From NCBI GenBank assembly GCA_022823185.1, contig JAJDXQ010000025.1, positions 1 through 64,000 of the forward strand: 64,000 nt of DNA. Reading direction: 5' to 3'. Source of the stretch: Caldilineaceae bacterium (lineage in GTDB: Bacteria; Chloroflexota; Anaerolineae; Caldilineales; Caldilineaceae). The position numbers were made by a program, and so were the translations under genes. Positions within the stretch are counted from its first letter, which is position 1; each line of letters starts with the position of its first letter. Of the stretch, positions 18,114-27,047 are shown piece after piece. The notes beneath the pieces were generated by a model. It did not search any database. It was not told the DNA's origin and saw nothing but the letters and a program-made list of their open reading frames with translations.

Positions 18114-18710
18114 ATGTCTGCCATCACCCCCGAATGGCCAGAACAGATCGAACAAAAACTCTCGCAGCTCGACACCAAGCTCGACCAGCTCCTCGACCAG
18201 ATGCGCAAGCTCAGCGCCGCCGGGGCCCGCGCCCAGCCCGCGCCAATCGCGCATCCCACATTCTGCGGCTACCCCTGCAGCTGGGACATCGATGACGCCG
18301 GCTGGCCCGCCTACATCCACCTCGAAGACGGAACCCTCGCCTCCCACCGCGAAAAACAGGGCCACCACTGGTACAGCGTCAGCCTCGGCGATGGAAAATA
18401 CGGCGAGCACTACCTCAAATTCCAGCGCGCCGCGCCGCCGGAGGGCCTGCTCACCATGCCGCTCCCCGCCCCAACCAGCCCCGAGCCCATCCCCAACCCG
18501 GCCCCCAGCCCCGCCGAGGAGCCCAGCCCCCCGGAAGAAGCCTCCCTCCAACACCTGCACACCCTCGGCCGCGCCGTCCACGGAGCCAAATGGCCCCAAA
18601 TCGGTCCCCAGCTCGTCCACACCCACACCAACGGCCGCACCAACACATCCTCCCAAATGGAACCCTCCGAAATCGCCGCGCTTATAGACGCCCTGCAGCA
18701 GGAAACCTGA
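18114..18710 (+). CDS. Unrecognised protein with coiled coil and proline-rich linker
   Basis: A 198-residue soluble protein. Residues 8-40 form a likely coiled coil (EQIEQKLSQLDTKLDQLLDQM). Residues 50-105 look like a small globular domain with FCGYPCSWDIDDAGW and HHWYSVSLGDGKYG. A proline- and glutamate-rich linker covers about 112-142. The last 55 residues form another small domain around AVHGAKWPQIGPQLV. AGAAAGGAGACACA precedes the ATG. I do not recognise the family. The layout resembles phage or mobile-element accessory proteins with a DNA-associated domain, but nothing specific supports that. Confidence 0.6.
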   Translation: MSAITPEWPEQIEQKLSQLDTKLDQLLDQMRKLSAAGARAQPAPIAHPTFCGYPCSWDIDDAGWPAYIHLEDGTLASHREKQGHHWYSVSLGDGKYGEHYLKFQRAAPPEGLLTMPLPAPTSPEPIPNPAPSPAEEPSPPEEASLQHLHTLGRAVHGAKWPQIGPQLVHTHTNGRTNTSSQMEPSEIAALIDALQQET

Positions 18711-18775
18711 CCGACCTTGGGGCCTCGGTCCACAGCGGACCGCAACATCGCCAGCCCTGCCGCCCACCTGAAAAA

Positions 18776-18800
18776 GTAGGGGCAGCCCTTGTGGCTGACC
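18776..18800. repeat. GTAGGGGC...CTTGTGG-type repeat
   Basis: GTAGGGGCAGCCCTTGTGG continues into CTGACC. The arms GGCAGCC and GGCTGACC are roughly complementary. A cleaner copy lies at 51158. Confidence 0.5.
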
Positions 18801-18823
18801 TGTCGGTCCGTCCCTTCCTATAC

Positions 18824-18903
18824 CGGGCCATCCCGCTGAGAGAGACGCGGCCAACCCATTCTCCGGGTCCCGCAGCGCCATGCGCCGCGTCTCTCCCTGG
18901 CCC
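18824..18903. repeat. 80-bp imperfect inverted repeat
   Basis: GAGAGACGCGGC (18840-18851) is the exact complement of GCCGCGTCTCTC (18884-18895). Outside it, GGGCCA and TGGCCC extend the pairing with short bulges. The shape is like a small MITE or a REP element, and no gene uses it as a terminator. Confidence 0.6.
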
Positions 18904-19023
18904 TTCTGCGGCGCGGCCTAGCCCTGCCCAATCCCACTGACCCAGCCGAAGCCCGGCAAAGCCTCGCATGGCAAGCAAGCGCCAGCGAAGGCGCATCCGG
19001 AAATAGAGGCGTCTGACGCCGCG

Positions 19024-19632
19024 CTATTCCAATGAAAGCAACTCGCCCAACTCCTCAATCGCTTCAGGATCACAGTCCACGAAGAACGCTTCGGAGTCCT
19101 CTCCCAAGGCAAACATTAAGGACATGACCTCCAAAAAGGTTGCGTTTTCCAAGTCTCTGAATGGTTCAAGCAGGCCCATGTAACAGGACAGTTCCGCCTG
19201 CGTCTCTGCGTACGAAGGAGCGGGCGTAACGATGCGGCTGTGCGTATCGTAAAACCCGAATGCCGTATCCAGCAGGTCGAACAGCACAGCGAACACTTCG
19301 TCGACATCATCAGATTCGAAGGCCGCCTCCCACTCCGGAACGAGAAGCGAGATCCGTTGAATCTCCTCATCGATCCAGCGCCTGTATTGGGCCTCGGTCA
19401 TCCCGATCTCGCCCTCCGATGGGATCTCCGGCGGCACGTCTGACAAGGCGAGCAGCTGAGCGACCTGGCGTTCCAGGGCCTCGATCCGCGCCTCCTGCGC
19501 CTCCACCCTTTCCAGGGGCGCCAGGATATTCTGCACCTGCTCCTCCAAAGTAGGCAGCGCATCCTGCGCAACCACAGGAACCGCAGCGCACAGAACCACC
19601 AGAACGGCCGCAACGATCCAGTACCTTCTCAT
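19024..19632 (-). CDS. Exported protein with coiled coil, function unknown
   Basis: A 202-residue protein with a clear signal peptide, MRRYWIVAAVLVVLCAAVP followed by VVAQD, and no lipobox. Residues 28-60 form a coiled coil (LERVEAQEARIEALERQVAQL). The rest is helical and strongly acidic, with two cysteines (CYMG and DCDPE) that could form a disulfide outside the membrane. No catalytic motif is visible. The coiled-coil style resembles the other exported proteins of this window at 39773 and 40922, which also start with a signal or anchor plus a short coiled coil. Confidence 0.65.
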   Translation of the reverse strand: MRRYWIVAAVLVVLCAAVPVVAQDALPTLEEQVQNILAPLERVEAQEARIEALERQVAQLLALSDVPPEIPSEGEIGMTEAQYRRWIDEEIQRISLLVPEWEAAFESDDVDEVFAVLFDLLDTAFGFYDTHSRIVTPAPSYAETQAELSCYMGLLEPFRDLENATFLEVMSLMFALGEDSEAFFVDCDPEAIEELGELLSLE

Positions 19633-20099
19633 CTAACGTCTCCTATCGCTGGCTATCGAATAAAATGCCACACAAAATTGTAGCGCCGTCAACAGGCCCG
19701 CCGGGCCCGCCGACCCTGCTTGCCCGGCTGGCAAGACCTCCCCAGCCGCGCTCTTACATCCGTCCATACTATACAAATCAATTGAACATTCCAAAAGGGG
19801 CCCCTTTCAAAGGACCATAACCATTTGGCCATGGCTTCGTGCGGCCTGTATCTGAATAGCGATTCTGACGACTGAGGTCCTGGGCCGCCGGGACTCCTGA
19901 TCGTGAGCCGGCAGCCTGAATACGACTGCCACTTTTTTGCGCATTAGTTTGACCACCATCGCAACTTGATCGGTCTACAAACTCAAAATGTGATTGCCCC
20001 AACCAGGAGCCACCCAAAGATTGACTATCCACCGCAAGAAGCATATTCTTGGATAACCCGCAACACCCCAGCCCAAAGGCTCCCAGGAGGCAACCGGAA
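19633..20099. other. Gene-free stretch upstream of hsdM
   Basis: No gene is seen. A perfect 14-bp palindrome AAAGGGGCCCCTTT lies at 19794-19807. hsdM is preceded by AGGAGG; a clear promoter was not found. Confidence 0.4.
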
Positions 20100-21692
<1,593 letters not shown>

Positions 21693-21857
21693 GATCCGTT
21701 GACACATTAGCTGCTTTTGATCCGCGGAGGGGCGCGAAGAGACGCATAGGAGGTGTAGTTCAGGAAGAAGTTAGAGGCGTAGCGTCCTGCCTTTTCGTGC
21801 GGTCAACCTGCTGGTCTCACCACGGTCTGCGCACAAGAGAGATAAAATGGGGCAACG

Positions 21858-22241
21858 ATGAATCTTAAATTCAGCGCCATCAGAACGGAGGAGGAATACG
21901 AAGCGGCTTTAGCGCGAATCCGCGAAATTTTTCATGCAGAGGTGGGCACCGCCGAAGGCGAAGAGCTTGACGAACTGGCTGACCTTATCGAGTCATACGA
22001 GGATAAGCATTACCCGATTGGGATGCCCGATCCTATCTCTGCCATCGAGTTCCGAATGGACCAGGCCAACCTGACCCAGAAAGATCTCATCCCTTATATT
22101 GGCAGCAGCGCCAAGGTCGCGGAGGTCCTTTCCGGGAAGCGTGAGATCACGCGTTCGATGGCGCGCGCCTTGCACGAGCATCTTGGCATCCCTGCGGACG
22201 TGCTTCTGCAGAGAGCAGGCGCGGAGACCGATTTCACATAG
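21858..22241 (+). CDS. HigA-like XRE-family antitoxin/regulator
   Basis: A 127-residue protein of the HigA/COG5499 type. After an N-terminal dimerisation part (RTEEEYEAALARIREIF and LADLIESYEDKHYPI) comes the helix-turn-helix: FRMDQANLTQKDLIPYIGS, then SAKVAEVLSGKREITRSMA, ending LHEHLGIPADVLLQ. HigA proteins repress their own promoter and neutralise a HigB RNase. No HigB gene is found on either side. Remnants of an ImmA/IrrE-type domain follow in other frames, so the protein may be the surviving N-terminal part of a longer HTH-ImmA regulator. It may still bind DNA. Confidence 0.75.
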   Translation: MNLKFSAIRTEEEYEAALARIREIFHAEVGTAEGEELDELADLIESYEDKHYPIGMPDPISAIEFRMDQANLTQKDLIPYIGSSAKVAEVLSGKREITRSMARALHEHLGIPADVLLQRAGAETDFT

Positions 22242-22528
22242 GACGAAATCGACCCGCGGCGGACTTCCATTGAAGGAGATGGCGAAGCGCGGCCGGATCC
22301 CCAAACGTTTCGTTGACTGGAGGGGACATGCTGGAAGAGGAGGCTGACAGGGCCACGGCGCTGGCGGTGTACGATCTGGCCCGGGAAGCCGGCGTCCACC
22401 CCGCGGTGATCGCCGGCCGCGTACGCCATGAGCGGGGCAACGACCGCCTGCTGTCGCAGCTCGTCGGTAGCGGCAAGGTCCGGCGGCAGTTTGAGTACGG
22501 CGAGAGTAGCCTGGAGGAGAGAAACTGA
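22242..22528 (+). pseudogene. Decayed ImmA/IrrE metallopeptidase domain
   Basis: Directly after the HigA-like stop, pieces of one ancestral protein appear in different frames. GLPLKEMAKRG (about 22262-22294) matches the linker that usually follows HTH domains in HTH-ImmA fusions. EEEADRATALAVYDLAREA, then GVHPAVIAGRVRHE and GKVRRQF (22331-22498) match the C-terminal end of ImmA/IrrE peptidases. The central part, including the HExxH zinc motif, is missing. A stop, at least one frameshift and an internal deletion separate the pieces. The short ATG frame at 22313 is therefore unlikely to be a working protein. Confidence 0.65.
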
Positions 22529-22583
22529 TGAAAGCGGCCACCCAACATTTGCCCGACCCAGGAGGATGAAACTGGAGGGAGAC

Positions 22584-22844
22584 ATGAGCAACATTTGGCA
22601 AGTGCAGGAGGCGAGGGCGCGCTTCAGCGAGCTCCTGGAAGCCAGTCTCACAGAAGGACCGCAGATCGTCACCAGGCGCGGGAAAGAGACAGCGGTGCTG
22701 GTGCCGATTGAACAGTGGCGCAGACTGGAAAAACTGGCGAAACCAAGCCTGAAGGCATTCTTGCTGGCCCCAGAGCCGCGTACAGAGGCGTTAACCCCGC
22801 CCAGAAGGAAGCTCCGCCTGCGCTCGGCGCCGAATTTGGCGTAG
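22584..22844 (+). CDS. Phd/YefM-family antitoxin
   Basis: An 86-residue antitoxin. The N-terminal Phd/YefM fold is complete: MSNIWQVQEARARFSELLEA, GPQIVTRRGKETAVLVP, EQWRRLE. These proteins bind operator DNA through the N-terminus and mask a toxin through a disordered C-terminal tail, here rich in Pro and Arg. GGAGGGAG lies just before the ATG. The expected toxin, a PIN/VapC or Doc-like protein, is absent downstream: only a short VapC-like beginning in broken frames is present. The gene may thus be an orphan antitoxin kept after toxin loss. Confidence 0.8.
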   Translation: MSNIWQVQEARARFSELLEASLTEGPQIVTRRGKETAVLVPIEQWRRLEKLAKPSLKAFLLAPEPRTEALTPPRRKLRLRSAPNLA

Positions 22845-22930
22845 AGGAATGCTGTATATCTCCTGGTTAAGAACGCCGTCTGCGGGTTGCGAGGTTCGCA
22901 GACCTCAATTTATCGTCTTCGGAGAGCGGT

Positions 22931-23353
22931 ATGAACATAAACACCGACCATCTGAACCGCTGCATCACTACGCTCAGAAGCGCTTGGGAAGGACTGCAAC
23001 AGCGCGAACCCGGCGACGTGTTGTATGACATCTACCGCGCCGCTTGTGTCAAGGAGTTCGAACTTGTGCTGGAGCAGAGCGGCAGACTGTTGAAGAAGCG
23101 GCTGCGCCCCTACTTTGCCAGCAACCGGCAGGCCGATCAGCTCTACTTCAACGATGTCTTCCGCTACGCCGCCAAGCACTGCCTGATCAGCGACGACGCC
23201 TGCGAACGCTGGCTGGGGTACCGAGCTGCCCGCAATGAAACGGCGCATGAGTACGGGGAGCATTTTGCTGAGAGGACGCTGGAACTGCTGCCCCAATTCA
23301 TCGCGGATGCAGATGCGTTAGCCGGTGTTATTGCAGAGGGCCGAGATGACTGA
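22931..23353 (+). CDS. HEPN-domain protein (HI0074-like), toxin of a HEPN-MNT pair
   Basis: A 140-residue helical protein of the nucleotidyltransferase substrate-binding/HI0074 type. The HEPN RNase motif R-x4-H is present as RNETAH at 101-106. FELVLEQSGRLLKKRLRPYF is the characteristic second helix. Such HEPN proteins act as toxic RNases that are silenced by the partner nucleotidyltransferase, in known cases by AMP addition near the RNase motif. The stop overlaps the start of the MNT gene by eight bases, so translation is coupled. It sits inside the type I restriction operon, between hsdM and hsdS. GGAGAGCGGT precedes the ATG. Confidence 0.85.
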   Translation: MNINTDHLNRCITTLRSAWEGLQQREPGDVLYDIYRAACVKEFELVLEQSGRLLKKRLRPYFASNRQADQLYFNDVFRYAAKHCLISDDACERWLGYRAARNETAHEYGEHFAERTLELLPQFIADADALAGVIAEGRDD

Positions 23354-23675
23354 ACAGTTGCATCTGAAACCGAGACATCGCCGCATGTTGGAAGAGATCC
23401 TGCGCGAACATGTACCCGGTGTCGAAGTATGGGCCTACGGCAGCCGCGTAAGCGGCCACAGCCACGGCGGCAGCGATCTGGACCTTGTCCTGCGCGGGCC
23501 GGCTTTGGAGGAGATTCCGATCGGCCAGCTCGTCGACCTTGAGGAAGCCCTGCGGATGTCTACAATACCGTTTCTTGTCGAAGCGCGCGACTGGGCGCGC
23601 CTGCCGGAGAGCTTTCATCGCGAGATTGAGAGGGACTTTGTCGTGCTGATGGAGACACAAAGTAGAGTGCCATGA
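23346..23675 (+). CDS. Minimal nucleotidyltransferase (MNT), antitoxin partner of HEPN
   Basis: A 109-residue minimal nucleotidyltransferase. The palm-domain motif is GSRVSG at 32-37, followed by D44 and D46 in GSDLDLVL. The third acidic residue is probably E/D in VEARDWARL. The ATG at 23346 overlaps the HEPN stop by eight bases. An earlier in-frame start lies within HEPN. Its own stop overlaps the hsdS ATG in an ATGA, so the HEPN-MNT cassette is physically welded into the restriction operon. Known partners modify HEPN with adenylates. The gene order HEPN then MNT is the reverse of the second pair at 60378. Confidence 0.87.
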   Translation: MTEQLHLKPRHRRMLEEILREHVPGVEVWAYGSRVSGHSHGGSDLDLVLRGPALEEIPIGQLVDLEEALRMSTIPFLVEARDWARLPESFHREIERDFVVLMETQSRVP

Positions 23676-25018
23676 ATGACTACATTCCGAACCATTGGAG
23701 AAGCAAATGGCGAAGCATGAATCTCGGTGAAGTCTGTACAAAGATCGGCAGCGGGGCGACACCCAGAGGTGGGAAGAAAAAGTATTTGCAGAAGGGTCCC
23801 TTCGCACTGATTCGGAGTCAAAACGTTTACAACGATGGCTTCCATCGCGAAGGCCTGGCTTTTATCAGTGATGGGCAAGCTGACGACCTGAGAAACGTTG
23901 AGGTCCTGCAAGAGGACGTACTGCTGAACATTACTGGCGACTCGGTAGCACGCGTGTGCCAGGTCGATTCCGAAATACTTCCCGCGCGCGTAAATCAGCA
24001 CGTTGCGATTGTCCGACCGGACCCAGCTAAGCTGGATGCAGGATTTCTGCGGTATTTCCTCGTTTCCCCACACGTCCAGTCGATGCTTCTTTCCTGGGCA
24101 GATTCGGGCAGCACTCGGAAGGCGCTCACGAAACAGATGATCGAATCTTTTGAAGTCAGCGCTCCGGTTGATGTTTCGGAACAGCGGGCCATTGCCCACA
24201 TCCTCGGCACACTCGACGACAAGATCGAACTCAACCGCCGCATGAACCAAACCCTTGAAGAGATGGCCCGCGCTCTTTTCAAGTCCTGGTTCGTCGACTT
24301 CGAGCCGGTGCGCGCCAAGATGGACGGCCGCTGGCGGCGCGGCCAATCACTGCCCGGCATGCCAGCGGAGTTATATGACCTGTTCCCGGACGGGATGGTC
24401 GATTCAGAGTTGGGGGAGATACCGGAAGGGTGGGAGGTGAAGACGCTGGGGGATGTTGCCAAGGAAGTTAGAGTGAATATACAGCCTCAGGCTATCAGAC
24501 CTGGAACACCCTATATCGCGCTAGAGCATATGCCTAAGCGGTGCCTTTCTCTTTCAGACTGGCATGTCGCAGATGGGGTAGGCAGTAACAAATTCAGATT
24601 CGAAAGAGGCAATATTCTCTTTGGAAAGCTACGACCATACTTCCATAAAGTAGGCATCGCGCCGTTGGAAGGGGTGTGTTCAACCGACATCGTGGTCGTC
24701 GCGCCAACAGTGGACTGTTGGTTCGGTTTCGTGCTTGGTCACATCTCAAGCGATGAATTCGTGGACTACACCGATACAACCTCGACAGGCACGCGCATGC
24801 CGCGCACCAAGTGGCGCGACATGGCTCGGTACTCGATTCCGTTCCCAGCAAGCGGGTTGGCCGAAGCGTTTACCGTGCAAATTCAGCCGTGGGTCGAACA
24901 AATCGTCTCGGCCATCCATGAATCCCGTTCCCTCTCTTCTCTGCGGGATACACTGCTGCCGAGGCTTATCAGTGGAGAGCTGCAAGTAACGCAACGGAGA
25001 AAACGCCGATATGATTGA
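23672..25018 (+). CDS. hsdS: Type I restriction specificity subunit
   Basis: A 448-residue HsdS with two target recognition domains and two conserved helical spacers. TRD1 spans about 15-165. The central spacer carries SEQRAIAHILGTLDDKIELN and ALFKSWFVDFEPVRAKM, classic for this family, and TRD2 begins at GEIPEGWEVKTLGDV. The C-terminal spacer ends LLPRLISGELQV. Each TRD reads one half of a split DNA site, so specificity cannot be deduced. The gene overlaps MNT upstream by four bases and the SIR2 gene downstream by eight bases, so hsdS expression is coupled to both. Confidence 0.95.
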   Translation: MNDYIPNHWRSKWRSMNLGEVCTKIGSGATPRGGKKKYLQKGPFALIRSQNVYNDGFHREGLAFISDGQADDLRNVEVLQEDVLLNITGDSVARVCQVDSEILPARVNQHVAIVRPDPAKLDAGFLRYFLVSPHVQSMLLSWADSGSTRKALTKQMIESFEVSAPVDVSEQRAIAHILGTLDDKIELNRRMNQTLEEMARALFKSWFVDFEPVRAKMDGRWRRGQSLPGMPAELYDLFPDGMVDSELGEIPEGWEVKTLGDVAKEVRVNIQPQAIRPGTPYIALEHMPKRCLSLSDWHVADGVGSNKFRFERGNILFGKLRPYFHKVGIAPLEGVCSTDIVVVAPTVDCWFGFVLGHISSDEFVDYTDTTSTGTRMPRTKWRDMARYSIPFPASGLAEAFTVQIQPWVEQIVSAIHESRSLSSLRDTLLPRLISGELQVTQRRKRRYD

Positions 25019-26816
25019 TCCTACCGACTCGCTGGCGTTCTCGATTCAGGCCAATCGCGGCGTGTACGCCCTCCTTATCGGATCTGGAGTGTCCCAGGCA
25101 GCTCAGATTCCGACAGGCTGGGACATAACGCTTGATCTGACTCGTAAGTTAGCGGCGGCGTCAGGTGAGTCCGCTGAACCTGATCCAGAATTGTGGTACC
25201 GTGAGAATTACGATGAGGCTCCAGACTACTCGAAGCTCATCGACGGACTTGCCAAGACGCAAACTGAGCGCCAACAGCTGTTGCGCCCCTACTTTGAACC
25301 GAACGATGAAGAGCGGGAGGAGGGCGCAAAAAAACCAACGGCCGCGCACAAGGCGATTGCATGGTTGGTCGCTCAAGGTTTCGTGAAGGTAATCATAACA
25401 ACGAATTTTGACCGCCTGTTAGAGAAGGCACTGGAGGAAGCAGGCGTTGAGCCCGTTGTGATAAGTTCTGAAGATCAAGTTAAGGGTATGGTGCCGCTCG
25501 TTCATACCCAGCACTGTTTAGTCAAGCTGCACGGCGACTACCTTGATACGCGCATTCGCAACACGCCCTCCGAACTTAGCGAGTACCCGGCTGAGTTCAA
25601 CCAGCTTCTCGACAGCATCTTCGATGAGTTCGGGCTTGTTGTGTGTGGATGGTCAGCAGATTGGGATTTCGCCCTGCGCGATGCTATGTTTCGCGCCCCA
25701 TCCCGGCGCTTCACGACCTACTGGGCAGCGCGTGGAGAACCCAGCGAGCAGGCTCAGCGATTGATTGACAACCGTCATGCACAGGTCATTTCAATTGATG
25801 ACGCCGATTCGTTCTTCCAGAAAGTTCAGCACAACGTGGCGTCGATTGAAGAGTTCTCGAAACCTCACCCGCTCTCCACCGAAGCGGCCGTCGCCAGTCT
25901 GAAACGATTTTTGTCTGAATCAAGATTCAGGATCCAACTTGCAGACTTGATTGATGAAAATGTCCAGCGTGTGATAAAGGATACGTCCGGACCAGACTTT
26001 GATGTACACCACCCGCCCCCGACCACAGAAACGGTTACCGAGCGCATTCGTAAGTATGAGGTGGCCTGCTCTACGCTGATGGCTATGGCAATTGTGGGGG
26101 GCCGTTGGGCCAAAGCCGAAGATTGTGAAATCTGGCATCGAGCCTTGCAGCGGCTCTCTGTGGTTCCCCGCTCTAACGGGAATGTTGCGTTGCGTGATTT
26201 GCGGCTTTATCCCGGCATGCTTCTCCTCTATGCTTTGGGGCTTGGCGCCGTTGAGACGGACAGAATTGCCTTTCTTGGACCCTTGTTTTCAGCTGTAGTT
26301 CATCGAGAGAACAACGAAAGGCTGACCGTTGTTCAAGCCTTTGCTCCCGATCAACGATTTAATGGCGGCGGGCCGATGAAGATGTTGGAAGGTATGGAGA
26401 ACCATCGTCTTCCTCTCAACGAATGGATGTTCAATTTATTGCAGCAATCTGCCAAGGGAGTAGTTTCCGATGAAGGTCGATACCTGTACAACTTCGTAAA
26501 GCTGGAGATGCTGATGTCGCTGAATAGCGTATACCGAACTAGCCCAGCCTGGCAGGGGGCAACCCGGGGCGTTTTCTTGTACCATTATGAGAGTTCTTGG
26601 GATGTCCTGCAGGAGATTACAGATTCAATTTCTATCTACCACGATGAATCCCCATTTGTCAGGGCTGATATTTTCGGTCAGACTGCTGGAGATTGTATGC
26701 AACGCATTCATGGCTTGAAACAGTGGATAGCTGACACAGCCCAGCAACTTGGAACTCATAGATGGCAAGCGCTTCAGGAGCGGGCAGATCGTAACCGGCG
26801 GTATGTGGCGAGATAA
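25011..26816 (+). CDS. SIR2-domain protein, probable NAD-depleting defence effector
   Basis: A 601-residue protein. The N-terminal 290 residues form a SIR2-like Rossmann domain with the expected sites in order: GSGVS at 24-28, TTNFD at about 131-135, the catalytic histidine in VKLHGDY near 174, and CGWSADWD near 214. The remaining 310 residues are helical and match no domain I recognise. SIR2-domain proteins in Thoeris, DSR and other systems hydrolyse NAD+ when phage infection is sensed. The ATG overlaps the end of hsdS by eight bases, and GGAGAAAA within hsdS serves as ribosome binding site. This coupling suggests that it guards the restriction system, as PrrC does in other hsd loci. That role is inferred. 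Confidence 0.8.
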   Translation: MIDPTDSLAFSIQANRGVYALLIGSGVSQAAQIPTGWDITLDLTRKLAAASGESAEPDPELWYRENYDEAPDYSKLIDGLAKTQTERQQLLRPYFEPNDEEREEGAKKPTAAHKAIAWLVAQGFVKVIITTNFDRLLEKALEEAGVEPVVISSEDQVKGMVPLVHTQHCLVKLHGDYLDTRIRNTPSELSEYPAEFNQLLDSIFDEFGLVVCGWSADWDFALRDAMFRAPSRRFTTYWAARGEPSEQAQRLIDNRHAQVISIDDADSFFQKVQHNVASIEEFSKPHPLSTEAAVASLKRFLSESRFRIQLADLIDENVQRVIKDTSGPDFDVHHPPPTTETVTERIRKYEVACSTLMAMAIVGGRWAKAEDCEIWHRALQRLSVVPRSNGNVALRDLRLYPGMLLLYALGLGAVETDRIAFLGPLFSAVVHRENNERLTVVQAFAPDQRFNGGGPMKMLEGMENHRLPLNEWMFNLLQQSAKGVVSDEGRYLYNFVKLEMLMSLNSVYRTSPAWQGATRGVFLYHYESSWDVLQEITDSISIYHDESPFVRADIFGQTAGDCMQRIHGLKQWIADTAQQLGTHRWQALQERADRNRRYVAR

Positions 26817-27047
26817 GAGTGATGGATGCCAGCCGAGCAACGGCACGGATAAGCATCACCCGGAAGGGGACTGTGACGAGGCAGCTTGGACGCGTAGAAC
26901 GGCAAGTCCACATGCTTGGTTATCTGCAACATTCTACACCTTAGCTCGTGGTCCTGTTTTTGGTGCCCACTTCATAAGGGCTCAACGACATAGCTAAAGC
27001 AATCGGGATAGATAGAGAGCCACCATATCTGAGAAAGGTAGGCAAAA

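Larger units (their letters stand above)
18711..19023. other. Gene-free stretch with inverted repeats
   Basis: Contains a GTAGGGGC-type repeat at 18776 and a larger hairpin at 18824-18903. I see no gene. Confidence 0.5.

Noticed and set aside
21693..21857. Search for a HigB toxin before the HigA-like gene
   Set aside because: The 165 bases hold no HigB-like frame. The bases include a GGAGGGGCGCGAAGAGACGC repeat and nothing coding.
26822..26944. 40-codon frame (MDASRATARISI) between SIR2 and OLD genes
   Set aside because: It lacks a ribosome binding site and any similarity, so it is more likely spacer.
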